DNA of 64,000 bases from Eretmocerus hayati. Lineage: Eukaryota; Arthropoda; Insecta; Hymenoptera; Aphelinidae. Each line of letters begins with the position of its first letter. Position 1 is the stretch's first letter. The stretch covers positions 33,806,714-33,870,713 of the forward strand of contig CM056743.1 in NCBI GenBank assembly GCA_029851415.1. The letters are read 5' to 3'. The notes under the pieces are model-generated. The model made no database searches. It was not told where the DNA came from and was given only the letters and a program-made list of their open reading frames with translations. This document shows positions 1-11,942 of the stretch, piece by piece. A program made the translations under genes and the position numbers.

Positions 1-2205
1 GGGTTGAACGCGTGGGGCTCACCTTCGGGACCCATCGCAGTAAAAATGAGGGTAGAAATGCCCGTATGGAGCTAAACTCGTTTTTGGCTCATTGTTTACG
101 ACCTTGGTGAAGTAAACCACCCTGATAGATTGTTTTGGGAGAATTTTCCGAGCATGTCTGAGTCGTCAAAAATTGAAAGCTGAAAAATCGCGGGTCCCAC
201 CGGTGGGGCCCGTTGCAGCGAACATGTTAAATCGGCTATAGAAGGAAATTTGATCAAAGAAAAATCCATTTAGACGCCAAAATTCAAGAAGGAGAAGTTT
301 TGCTACGTGGATCAATTGTATGGCCAAATCTCTATATTTTGGGCCACCTCGTTCATCGGAGTACGTTACTGTTTTCAAGAAATTTCAAATGCGAATTATC
401 CGACACAAAATTCCGAATTTATGATACATAATAACCAAGTATATGAGAATCGTGCATGTATATTTTCATTCAGGAATAAGGCTCAAGCTTTCATAAGTTG
501 ATTGCCATTGAGATAAAATGAGATTATCAAATTCCAGATAACAGTAGGAGATTGAGATTACAAATCTTTGACTCACGTATCCGGTGTACAATTATATCGA
601 TAATGTCTGAAGGATGTTGGAATAATTCCACATGGTGAGCATTATTGGGACTAAACATGCGATAAGCGCTCTTATCTTTCGTCCGTGTTATTCTTATGGA
701 AGACATCCCTAGCACCGCCATATTGGCGCTGCAGTCCCATTTAAATTAACACAGAGGTTTACTCCCAATAGTCTTTCTAGGAGTCGGAGAATCCCATATC
801 AGTTGGTCATTCAAAAATTCCATCGACCAGAAAGAGAAACCTTTCAATATCATGAATTTCGAGCTCCTCTACTAGGTCAACAGAGCAGGAGCGAAACAAC
901 CCTAATACACTCGGAATCAGTCACACTCTTCGGATTCCTTAGGCATGTCTCAGACGACATATATAGCTACAGACGGTTAATTGGTCAGAAAGCCGCACCC
1001 TGGAAACTAATTAAGTCCAGATCACATAAGTATACATATATATCATCATATAGCCATGTAATTCCAGGATGATTCAGAAGGTTTCGAATGGAAGCCCTAT
1101 CCGTCACGGCCGCAGGCCCGGGCGCACTTGTACGACTTATTGTCGCTTTTACGGAACAATATATAGATACTTACTCTAACTATATATAAAATTCACATAT
1201 GTGTACTTGAATAAAATTGTATATGTAAGTACAGAGGACCATACGACTGCATATCATCGCGTCAGGTTTTACTCCGCGAATGCAGCTGGCGCCTCTGATC
1301 CATAATCCAACATATATAAATATATATATGTGGGGAAGCCGGAAGGTCCGCGACCGCGACACTTCCTTCCGCAGCCTTACATATACGCGTATTTTACCCC
1401 GCGTGCATGGGTTATTCCCTCATTGCCCGCGACGACCCCCTCGATCGGAGGCAAAATATTTTTTTTCTACCCCCGCATGATGATGCTGATGTACGGCGTG
1501 TAAGAGGCTATGCATGATATATCGGGGGACCCTTATATGTATATCGGAAGATCGACATAATACTTTTTTTGTATTGGTTTTTTGGGCTTTATCATATAAC
1601 TCGGTTGACGATGTATATGATGACATCGATACGGGCGAAGAGATCGATATCCAAACTTGACAAAATTCAATGTAAGGAAGGAAGCTGCGGTACTTTGCAA
1701 GTTCCGTGGCTATTGCAGTTCCGCTTTTTGAGTGAGCCTATCGTGTATATTGGTATATAAGCTTGCGGAAATTCGAGGTTGGAAAGACGGAAGGAAGGAA
1801 GGAAGGAAGGAAGGGTAAGGAACGGGATGAGTTGTTAAACACGTTCACCATACGATTGTTCGAGGTTGTAGCGATTCGCACGATAATGAGATTTTTTTAG
1901 AGCACTCACTCCAACATGTTTTCGTTATTTGTACGTACGTATGCATTTGTAAATCGATAGGGATGGTTAAATTACCAGAAACAACTAAAACCATGGATCA
2001 GGCTATCTCTAATCCTGATAGCAATCAGGACAGGAATCGTCATTGCTGGAGATTTTGTTTAAATTTTCTCATGGAGAATTAAAATGTACGAGATTCCAAC
2101 AAATTTTGTCCAGGTGAGTACGAGGTTCTTCGAGGAAAAATTATTCTGGACTGACTGCGAAAGATGAAAATTACTGATTCTTGCTCTCATGAACAGCTTA
2201 GCAAG
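1..2205. other. Intergenic block, no gene seen
   Basis: No coding region with family features or splice-consistent exons was found. Open frames here are short and overlap on both strands. The block holds a GGAA microsatellite near 1788-1813. A short stretch around 712-734 (core ACCGCCATATTGG) resembles part of the palindromic element at 11.43-11.94 kb and may be a fragment of that family. Confidence 0.6.
1788..1813. repeat. GGAA microsatellite
   Basis: About six consecutive GGAA tetranucleotide units are visible. This is a simple repeat with no coding role suggested. Confidence 0.9.
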
Positions 2206-2654
2206 TACCGTAAACCGAGGTGAATGTGGCCACTTTTCGGGAAAGAGATTGTAATACTCGTAGCTCCGATGCTATACCATCTAGAAAGACGTGCAAGAGC
2301 GCATTTTGAAGCTTAGGATTTCTTCTTTTAGAATACACCACCTGATTTGTGACGAGACAGGTTCCGTTTACCCTTTTTCTCATTGAAATGAAATGAAGAT
2401 TGTCAAGAAAAAATTTCATGTTGCAAAAATTTACCTGAACAACCGAGTAGATCCATTTCTATCTCTTTCCAATGATTTTATTCTTAGTAGGTAATGACGT
2501 CCTCTACATTTTGCGCTATTGCCGATCGAATTTAGATGCGACAGCCATTTAGAACGACCACTTGAACGAGGACTTGTGATTTCTCGGCTGTCCCGGGGTG
2601 AATGTGGCCACTTCGTTTCTTACAACCCATGTAAGACATACGATTCCATGAACA

Positions 2655-3125
2655 TATCGACGCCTCTTACGAAGATAAACACCTCTTTTCTTGTGACTGA
2701 CGAAGATTAACATTTATTCGTTGTGAACACGAAGATTAACGGATTCTCCTTAGGTCCGCGAAAACTAACACTTACTCCTTAGGGACACGAAGATTAACGC
2801 ATTCTCGTTAAGTCCACGAAGACTAACACTTACTGCTCAACGGCCCATGAAACTAGCACTTCCTCTTGAACGGTATGAAGACTATAACACACTTGCACAC
2901 GTTCTTGTTCGAAGGGACGGAGACCATGTATTTCGTCTTAGGGCCACGAAAAAAAACACATTCTCTTTAGCGGCACAAAAATTAATGCATCGGTAGACTT
3001 CATTCATGGAGGGACGGAGACAATAAGTATTTCGTCTTAAGTCCACGAAAAGTAACACATTTTTCTCTACGCCACGAAGACTAACACATTCTTCTCGATG
3101 GAATGAAAAACAACACATTCTCTTT
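2655..3125 (+). repeat. Minisatellite array, forward arm
   Basis: Degenerate tandem units of about 27 bp carry the core CACGAAGATTAACAC followed by a TTCTCxTTA-like spacer. Units differ by substitutions and small indels, so this is an old array. It forms the left arm of the foldback element. Confidence 0.75.
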
Positions 3126-3149
3126 GACGTGACGATGAACGGTAAGTGA

Positions 3150-3565
3150 TTGTGTTAGCCTTCGTTCCGCTAAGAAGAATGTGTTACTTTTCGTGGGCTT
3201 AAGACGAAGTACTTAAAATCTCCGTCCCTTCAAGAATGGAGTCTACGAATGTGCTAATTTTCGTGCTGCTAATAAGAATGTGTCTTTTCGTGGCCTTAAG
3301 ACGGAATACTTATAGTCTTCGTCCCTTCGAGAAAAAAATGCGCGAATGTGTTAATCTTCGTGCAGTTTGAGGCGTAAGTGTTACTCTTCGTGGTCTTAAG
3401 CAGTAAGAGATAATCTTCGTGGCGCTGAGGCGTAAGTGTTGATCTTCGTGGCGTAAACAGTAAGTGTTAATCTTCGTGGCCATAATAAAGCAAATGCTAA
3501 TCTTCGGCCACCGTGTTTTTCTTCGTGGGCGTTAGCGGATGTGTGTATCTTCGTAAGAGGCGTCG
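3150..3565 (-). repeat. Minisatellite array, reverse arm
   Basis: The same unit as the preceding array but inverted, with the core GTGTTAATCTTCGTGG repeated. It ends at GTATCTTCGTAAGAGGCG, the inverse of the start of the forward arm near 2661, so the two arrays pair into one long imperfect stem. Confidence 0.75.
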
Positions 3566-3800
3566 ATATATGACCATGGAATCCACGGATTCCATGATCA
3601 TATATGTTCATGGAATCTTATATTCTACATGGGAACTCTCGAGAGAGCAAATGAGTGGAATAAAATTCCAAAAACAGCATTTTGAAGAACACGCCAAGAC
3701 GCGTCGAATGACCTAAGATACATATAGGTTTGTTCGAAAAATCGCAACGAGAATTCGATCAGAAGGTCTAAAGTGGCCACATTCACACCGGTTTACAGTA

Positions 3801-3946
3801 TGTACACTCGGGAGCAAGCTGAACTGTCCAAGCTCGACATCGCGCTGTCTCACTCGCACTCATGAATCGAGGTAGGAAAAAAAAAGAGACAGAAAGATCG
3901 TGAAGTGAGCTGTTGGTGGACAGTTCAGCTTGCTCCCCAGTGTACA
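3801..3946. mobile_element. Short hairpin MITE, ~146 bp
   Basis: The left arm reads TGTACACTCGGGAGCAAGCT then GAACTGTCCA. The right arm is its near-perfect inverse, ending CTCCCCAGTGTACA. Arms are about 30 bp around a ~85-bp centre. It abuts the right end of the 2.2-3.8 kb element, so it is either a nested insertion or a sub-terminal hairpin of that element. No coding capacity. Confidence 0.7.
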
Positions 3947-6863
3947 TCATTTGACAGTTTTCGAATCTAACCTAATCGATAATTGGAAAAATACTATCTA
4001 AGGACTTGCGATAGACTTGAAATTATAGAGATCATGGTCGAGATCACAAACTTCGAGATGCAGATCACAGAATTCGACTGTAATACAGTACTGTTGCGGT
4101 ACCACCAGAGTCCTGAATTAAAGTCGCAAAGCAGCAGTATATTGGTCTTGAACTAATACTATACAAGTGTACCAATATACAAGTCTCGAACAAGTATCTG
4201 CACTGGTATTGGCGAGATACAACCAGAGTCCTGGAGAAGTGCCGCGAAGCAGCCATGTCAGTTTTGAACTGGTACTTGCTTCTAGTACTGTTACGGTACC
4301 ATCCAAGTCTGGGAGGGCGGACCTGCCGTATCAGTCTTTAGCTGATACTGTTGCGCTACAATTTTTGCGATACCATTCAAGTCTTGAAAATTCATCACGA
4401 ACAAACTGTACAAATTTTGAATTAATCTTTCCCTAGCACTATTGCGTCACCATTAGAGCCCTGGAAGAATGTCATCCGATAAGCAGTGTCGCTGAAAATT
4501 TTTGAGGAAAATCGAAGTTGTCAGCTAAGCGAGATTCTCATGTCCTACATGTTTAAGTGAATGCTTTCAGACTCAAAATAAGCTCTATCCAGTAGATAAG
4601 ATACATATCCTTTCTATAGAATGAACACAAGTCTATAGAAGCTAAAGCTCGATTGGATACAAACACGGATCAATACATGAATATTCATGATAAAATTCGT
4701 CGAGAAAAGGAACCCGACACCTGATCCAATTTCCAATGTCGAGATACCACATGTGCAAGTAAGCGATCCACTCAGTGAGTAACGTGTCAAAAATTTCCTG
4801 GAATCACTCACTTTGCCAGCTCACCCTGACAATAATACAAATTCACAATAAACGTCTGCACGCACAACAGAAAAATTTGCTCAAGTGTGTAAACCTTTGA
4901 CATCCTAATCTTTGCTGAACGTCAAAATGATTCGAAATTCCCTAAATCATTCTGAAGCACTACTTGCACAGGCCTTTAAGTTATTTTACATAAAGATTTA
5001 CCAATGGTTAACTCTCATAGTTTCAATAACCAAATCCACCCCATAATATGTCCTTCAATTCAAGATCCATCAAAATTCGTAAAAAACAGCCTAATGAGTA
5101 CATTCATCCAGTTTTCCTGTAGCATCAACCAATTGCCATAAAACGCTTTGAATTCAAGAGCTTCAATTTTACTTGATGGCATCAGGATTAGCTTCCAGGG
5201 CTGAAAATAAGTGAGCCACCCTCGAATTCACCGTATATAGTACACCAAGTATGTCGAATCGAGAAACCTGTCAAGCGTTCCACCTGTGCATGTATACGAG
5301 ATCGAGAGTCCTTATATACACACATGATGAGAATGAGAACTGCATTGCATGCATGCATGCGTATGTGGATGATGTGCGTGTGCACGGCTAATATACACCA
5401 CCTTGTACATATGTAGCAACAAAATACGACAGATGCAAACCAAAAGTATGCCTATCCGTTAATGACACCCTTATAAACTAAACCCCCCTCTTTTCTTTTT
5501 CACCCGCCCCCGCCTCTGTTTCTTTTTTTTCCACGTTTACGTTTGCCATTGAGAATTTTGTATAGATGAACAGTGTACGGACCCCCTTTGGTATATGTAT
5601 ACCTTCATAGTATATAATCATTAAATTTTACGTGGGGGGCCGGCTTGCACATACCAACCATTATGAAACTCCTGGAAAATTGAAATTCCCTTATTTTTTT
5701 TTCTTCCCTGGTGCTTTCCTTGGAACAATTAGCCTTGCATGATATATTACTTCCATTTTTCATATTTGCTGTAAGTCCCTTTGGGCTTTCGGATTAGCTT
5801 TTTACTTGGATATTTGGAGTCTCGGTTTACTTTGTATCACGACATTAATTCGGTAATATAGTTTTCTGGAATCAAATATGATCCTACAAAAGAACTGACC
5901 ATAAATTTTGAATTTGCACCTATAGTTCTGCTCTGTTTTTTTGAATACTTGTTTTAAAAGTTTCCAAACAACCAATTTTTCACAAGTTCAAAAAGTCTCA
6001 TTTTATTAACAATTTTCCTTGATTAGCTACAAATTACATATTCTTCAGCTGGTGGGATAGATAATTAAAAAACGAGTTGACGAGATAACCAGATTTTGCT
6101 CTTTTCTCTAATTTTTCAGGAGCTCCGCATGGCTCAGAAGGCTATTTGAATCTCGCCGACGCTGGAAACTCTTTCTTATAATACTATTCTCGGGAACTTC
6201 GGAACTGATGAGATCAATCTTTGCGTGACATATTTGGAGCTCCAAGAGTCAAACTTTTCCCGATTGTACAACCTACCATACGGATACACTCGCATCGGCT
6301 ATCAATAGAGACACATCAGGAGTAGGTCTCCATGCAGGGTACAAATTATCCATTCACCGATCAAAGCCGAAAAACCATCAGGGAGAATGGATAAGTCTGA
6401 CACCATCCTCTGGACACATTCGCTAAACCGTGCCTACTTACTAAGCAAGGACGGAGTATTTCTGTGGCCATAGTATCATTTCGTGACGTGACGACGGGAC
6501 GTGTTTTGTGATTCGAACGAGGATTCAAACGTTAATGATGAGATGAAGGTGAATTTCTTTTTTTTTTTTTACACATGCATCATTTATCACAATTTCTCAT
6601 GCAATTCTCTGGATTGAATGCCATATTTGAAGTCATTAAATAGGCCTGAACTCACTTGCCAGATCTGAGAGGAATACTTCGGTTACACGGCAGTGTTCAG
6701 TGTTATCAAAAATCGATTGAATTGAGCTGGATTATACACAACAGTTTTCATCTTTTATCACCATTTTTATTGTACGAATTGAGTAAGACCATGTTTGAAG
6801 TACTATAGAGATCAGCGTTGAGGGACTGAAATCGAATCTGCTCAGAATCTCATAAAAAAACTT
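3947..6863. other. Intergenic block with one degenerate tandem repeat
   Basis: No supported gene. A degenerate tandem repeat occupies about 4090-4490, described separately. A pyrimidine-rich, G-poor stretch lies at ~5480-5540. I see nothing else recognisable. Confidence 0.55.
4090..4490. repeat. Degenerate ~75-115 bp tandem repeat
   Basis: Variants of TTGCGGTACCACCAGAGTCC begin near 4093, 4209, 4290, 4364 and 4441, several followed by an AAGTCGCGAAGCAGC-like stretch. Spacing is irregular, as expected of an old, decayed array. Confidence 0.55.
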
Positions 6864-7637
6864 ATAAGGTAAGTGTGCCTAATATGCCCCCACTCAAGTT
6901 CTCGAATGTACAAATCCGCAGACCTTGCCACGCATTTTTTTCATGTTTGTTACCTTAAAATATGAGAAAATAAACGTTTTGGACCGATCCCAAGTGACCC
7001 GTACATTTCTTGGAATGGAAAAACTGATATACTTACAACTTCTTTTTTGTTATCACTAGAAGTTATGCCAAACAAAATTGATGGAATCAATTTCAACTCG
7101 CTTTAACTCATTTTCTTTGTCTTTGTCTCAACTTCAAAATGCTCTTTTCAAAATTGCAAAACTCGACTTTTAACCGATTCTACGCTCACATTACTAGAAA
7201 AAATGCAGTGTTCCTAATATGTCCCCATGGGGTTTTTTTTTTTTTCAAACTCGTTGTTCACTCAATCAAAATACATCAATCTAACTATGAAAATTCACAA
7301 GAGGGTAAAAAAGGCTGCAAAATGAGCTAAAGTACATCTCATTTGGGGGTCCGGGAGCCGAGATATCCCAATTTCACGAAAAACCCTATAATCTCATGGA
7401 AACAGGCCTCTTTTTCACGTGGGGGCATATTAGGAACACACTGTCGATTTTTTGCAAAAATTGAGACAGCTCGGCTCCGATTCATTGAATACAAACGTAC
7501 TTTAGCGCATTTTGAAGGTCTTGAAACCGAGTGAAACAAACTTTAAAATGAGCCAAGGTACGTTGAAAAATATTGAGGTGAGCCAAAACTATGAGCAAAA
7601 CAAAAGTAGTGGGGGATATTAGGCACACTTACCTTAT
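6864..7637. mobile_element. Inverted-repeat MITE (ATAAGGTAAGTGTGCC ends)
   Basis: The left end reads ATAAGGTAAGTGTGCCTAAT then ATGCCCCCACT; the right end is its inverse, with one G missing in the GC-rich part. A second nested inverted pair lies inside: GTTCCTAATATGTCCCC near 7211 and GGGGGCATATTAGGAAC near 7422, so the same module occurs twice per arm. Length about 774 bp, no transposase. The duplicated target is not obvious. Confidence 0.7.
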
Positions 7638-9878
7638 TTGATAGGTCTTTTCTCAATGGGTAGGTCGCGAAATCTACCTTCTAGGTCTCACACGGTTTAA
7701 GTGGATGACCATTTTTAGATGGAGTTACATCAACATCTGCCTAATTCTTATTCTTTATTTTTGTTTTGCTTCCCTTCAAGCACTTTCTCTTCAATCCTAA
7801 GCATTTTTGGATATATTTACCACGTTCCTCCCCTAATTTTTTAACTATTGCAAATCAGTCACCATTCAATGACTTGAACAATTTTTTCATCAACTGTACA
7901 CATCTTGTACAAATTCTTGCAAACATTTTAACTCATCTAATATATTCAATAAAACGTTTCCGAGTATGAAGACCAACCATTCAGATATTGGCCAGGCCTT
8001 AGTATCATAACACATTTCAGAGTGACCTACAAAATTCGAAAATTTATTGATCAATCAGAGTTAGTTACCAGGTTGATTTTTCAGAATAATCTTTATTGGT
8101 CAATGCAAGTCAGTGCCACCGAATAAAATGCACTTCAAAAGTTGGTAATCCTGTAATTGTGCATGCAAATATCTGAAAAACAATAATGTAATTATCAAAT
8201 GGGCGTTGACCATTGAAGCTATTGAAACGATGAAGAGTCTCTGCAAGCATATATTCTACAGTAAATACCTCAGTAAATACCTATTCATCATCCGAGTATC
8301 ATTTGAATTTTTTAGAAAACTCATCAAAACAAGGATCATCAGATAGAAATTATAATCAATGTAAATAATTCACCAGACCATAATAGAATGTACCTAAGCA
8401 TACAAGCTAGCATATAATGTAAATGGAGCTCTGAAGTGGGCATCGAGCCACCTGCTTCACTTGTCCACGTCCATCTCATTGTGAGACATACGATCACCCC
8501 CCCCCCCTCCCAAACATTACAAAGCCTGGAAGCGCTCAAAACACTCTTCACCCCGACATACTGGTACATACAGGCAAATGCACACATATCGTAGACATCA
8601 AATCGCTTCAGGCTATCTGTACAAAAATTTTTTTCACCATGCATGTATAACCATTGACCATCATATACAAGACTATACTCTTTCTAGAGCGATGCCGGCA
8701 TTGAATAATAAATCCTTGTTGAATCGCGATGCGATCACTGTATAGAAAAAGAGTAGAGTTAGTAGCCTCGACAGATGGGCTACATACAGACTCCACCCAT
8801 ATACCTAGATGTACATATATATGAGGATTTGCAGTTGATATACAAAAGTAGTGGGGCACCCTTGCACTATTATACACTCGGCTACTCCATTTCCATGCAC
8901 ACAAATCTTACTCTTACATAGATTTCAAGAGTATGTTGTATGTGTAAGAGCTTGCAAAACATAGTCTGAGGATACATCGGTATTATTACGTATATATGCT
9001 ACATATGTGAGTTGGCAAGCCTGATGCTTTTGTGTATATGACTCGTGACTTTCTGCGCCCGGGGTGCGTGTACTCAATCTATGAAGACTATCCTGACACA
9101 AGAGCTCTACTGTTTCGTTTCAAGATCTGAATGTGCGGAATATATATAAGTATTCGCGTGTCACTGAATGTGAGAAGAGTGCATGCCCGCGGTACTTTCA
9201 TCCTTCTATTCTGACTTATGTATTGTCCTGGTGTAATTGTCTGGCAGTGTTGTTGTGTAGCTATACGTGTTGTAGTTATATAGATGGTGATTTTACATGT
9301 GTGAACAGCTGGATATACACGTGGCTATGTGGTTGTATAACATATAGTACAAGTTGAGTGAGGTTGTGGCATAAATTCCCTATACAAACTTGAAAAACTC
9401 ACACCACGTGTCTCTGTAACACTTGAGATATCAACCCTGACTTGTGTATACCAATCAATTTCATGAACTTTTTTTCATCACCTGTCCATCAGACAGACCA
9501 AGCCGCAATCTCCACCCATCTTTAAAATTGGCATGTTTCATAAGACCATAACATTCGAGGAATTCAATCGATTTTGAATTCAGACCTGATACAAGAGGAA
9601 TCTGTCAAAAAATGACTCCAAACACGGAATCATGGATGCCGATAATAACGATTTGAAACTTTTTGAGCAGTTTCAGTATTTTTAGAACCATCAATAAATT
9701 TTGCATACCGTCAAATTGGGTAATTTTGGGACGTTTTCGGTGCTTTCCATTTTGTTTGGCTCGGCATTCCAACATACATTGACAAAACCCACTTCTATTG
9801 GTAGTCAATCTAAAGTTCATAGTCTCAGCTTTCGATTGATGGGCTACAAAGTTGAATTTGATGCGTCTGAGCTGGAGC
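7638..9878. other. Intergenic block, no gene seen
   Basis: No supported coding region. A poly-C run lies near 8497-8506, and several TATA/ATGTACATAT-rich stretches occur at ~8810-9000. Open frames are short and lack any family signature. Confidence 0.55.
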
Positions 9879-10805
9879 TACACTACCGGTCAAAAGTTTA
9901 AGCTCACCCAAAAATTTTTTCTTCAATTTTGTGAGTTGAACTATTCGGCTCTATTTGACCGTAGAGGACTCTTCCGGAGCTCATTTTAGAGGTTTTTTCA
10001 CGTACTCTGAGATGGTATTATCCATTTTTATCCAGGCGGATCGAGATCTTTACAATTTGAGCTTGGAGAAGTGTCAATTTCAACAATTTTTGAGAGAATC
10101 TTTTGGCTCGTGCCAATTTGAGCCACATGAATGTTCCAATATGAGAATTGTGAGATACAAAAGTACAAGTCTAGAGCTTCAGAATCCGTTTTTGAACGTT
10201 CCTCTACGCCACTTCCAGTCCGAGCTATGACACTTTCTCTGAGGGAAGATTTTTCGCAAAAACTAGCACCTGGATTCAAAAATGACGAGAAAATTCACTT
10301 TTTGGGGCATATTTCAAAGATTCCTCGTTTCCTTAATCAAGATGTTGATAAAAGATGACAGATATGATGATTATACTTCATAAAAATGCGTCTCTGTATC
10401 TCTCTCGAATTGGAGTGCTAGTTTTTCCGAAAAATCTTCCCTCAGAGAAAGTGTCATAGCTCGGACTGGAAGTGGCTTAGAGGGGCGTTCAAAAACGGAT
10501 TTTGAAGCTCTAGACTGGTACTTTCATATCCCACAACTTCCATATTGAAACATTCATGTGGCTCAAATTGTCAGGAGCCAAAAGATTCTCCCATAAATCG
10601 TTTAAATTGACACTTTTCCAAGCTCAAATTGGAAAGATCCCGATCCGTACGGATAAAAATGAATTATGCCATCTTAAAATACGTGCAAAAACCTTCAAAA
10701 TGAGCTCCAGAAGAGTCCTCTACGGTCAAATAGAGCCGAGTAGTTCAACGCACAAAATCGAAAAAAAAATTTTTGGGTGAGCTTAAACTTTTGACCGGTA
10801 GTGTA
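9879..10805. mobile_element. Tc1/mariner-type foldback MITE, ~923 bp
   Basis: The element is bounded by TA at 9879-9880 and 10804-10805. The ends are inverted copies: CACTACCGGTCAAAAGTTTA on the left and its reverse complement on the right. Most of the element is palindromic. For example TCGGCTCTATTTGACCGTAG near 9948 pairs with its inverse near 10720, and the CACTTTCTCTGAGGGAAGAT block near 10230 pairs with a block near 10435. The CACTACCGGTCAAAAGTTT end is characteristic of Tc1-like elements in insects (recalled knowledge). No transposase, so it needs a source in trans. Confidence 0.85.
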
Positions 10806-11429
10806 ATTAGCAGTTGAAGAAGTGTACCAAGGTTAGACCTCGATGGGGCAACTTTGGTACACTTACAGAATATCTTAATTCTACCCACCACCATGCGAGT
10901 GAATTAATTTTAATCGTTCAAGAAATTCATTTCAAGCTGTTTGAAACATTTTAAAACCTCATAGACCATCACTCGACTCAAGATGAGATGAAAAGAAGCT
11001 ATCATACTGTGATATACTAAAGTTACCCCACCGTAATGATTCTTACTTTGAGTGCGGTAACTATGGTACACTTTTTCGCCGTTTTTTGTCTGTTTTTCAT
11101 ACGTGAAAATTCCAAGTTCTGTAAATACCCCAATGTAATGATGGTTTCTTCAATATGGTGATATATGTGGTCGGAATGTATTAGCATTATTCATCCGTAG
11201 ATCGTTTCGGAACACTTCTTGCCAGGTACACTAACTGGACCACTCGAGTATCGGTGCTAAATTTCTCTTTTTGGAAAAAGCTTCAACAAACGACTACAAT
11301 CATTCACACGGGATTCACATTGTTTATGTGTGTGCCAAGAGTAGAGAATAGGTTTCAGAGCGATAGAATCCTTTACCTTGCCGAACGCAGCTCTGAAAGT
11401 CATTTTTCAGGGGTGTACCAAAGTTACCC

Positions 11430-11942
11430 AATAGAGAACTGACATGACCACAAAAATTATTCCAAAATGCTCATATTATGGAAGTTAACGTTGAAAGAGA
11501 CACGACATATGAAGATTTGGAAATTTTCTGTGGTAAAAGTGATTTAAATTCGAGTCTGAAGTTTTTCAGGTTTTGAATTGGCGTCATTCAATATGGCGGC
11601 GACTGCACATGAGTCACGTGACTTCTAGGTTTACTCGATTGATAGTTCTGGGACAAAGTTGCGTTTTTCCACCGCGAACTTCGATTATTCGAGTAAAATA
11701 AGCTCTCTATTGTGATTCAGATGAGAATTTCCGATGGAAAATGACATCACAATAGTTGGCAAATTTAGTGGTATATGTGCAGGCACCGCCATATTGGATG
11801 GCGCCAATTCAAATTGTCAAAACTTTAGTGATGGTTTAAAAACCACAGAGGCGTCACAAAAATTTCAAACTTTTTTTCCTAGATCTATCTTGCTGCGAAC
11901 TCTCAAATTATAACATTTCCCGGAATTATGTCAGTTCCCTAT
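11430..11942. mobile_element. Palindromic MITE, ~513 bp
   Basis: The terminal inverted repeat is AATAGAGAACTGACATGA (left) against AAATAGGGAACTGACATAA (right arm inverted). Internal arms match as well: TTGAATTGGCGTCATTCAAT then ATGGCGGCGACTGCACAT near 11574, inverted near 11780-11815. No open reading frame of note. It sits just after a GTACCAAAGTTACCC stretch that has relatives near 10840 and 11030-11070. Confidence 0.75.

Larger units (their letters stand above)
2206..3800. mobile_element. Foldback DNA element with internal inverted minisatellite
   Basis: The ends are inverted copies of each other. The left end reads TACCGTAAACCG then GTGAATGTGGCCACTTT. The right end, read on the other strand, is TACTGTAAACCG then GTGAATGTGGCCACTTT. 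A third copy of the GTGAATGTGGCCACTT block lies at ~2600. TA at both ends is compatible with Tc1/mariner-type insertion. The interior is two opposed arrays of a ~27-bp unit: copies with CGAAGATTAACAC fill ~2655-3125 and reverse-complement copies with GTGTTAATCTTCG fill ~3150-3565. No transposase frame is present, so it is non-autonomous. The organisation is like Drosophila FB elements, whose long inverted repeats also consist of short tandem units; family membership is inference. Confidence 0.75.
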
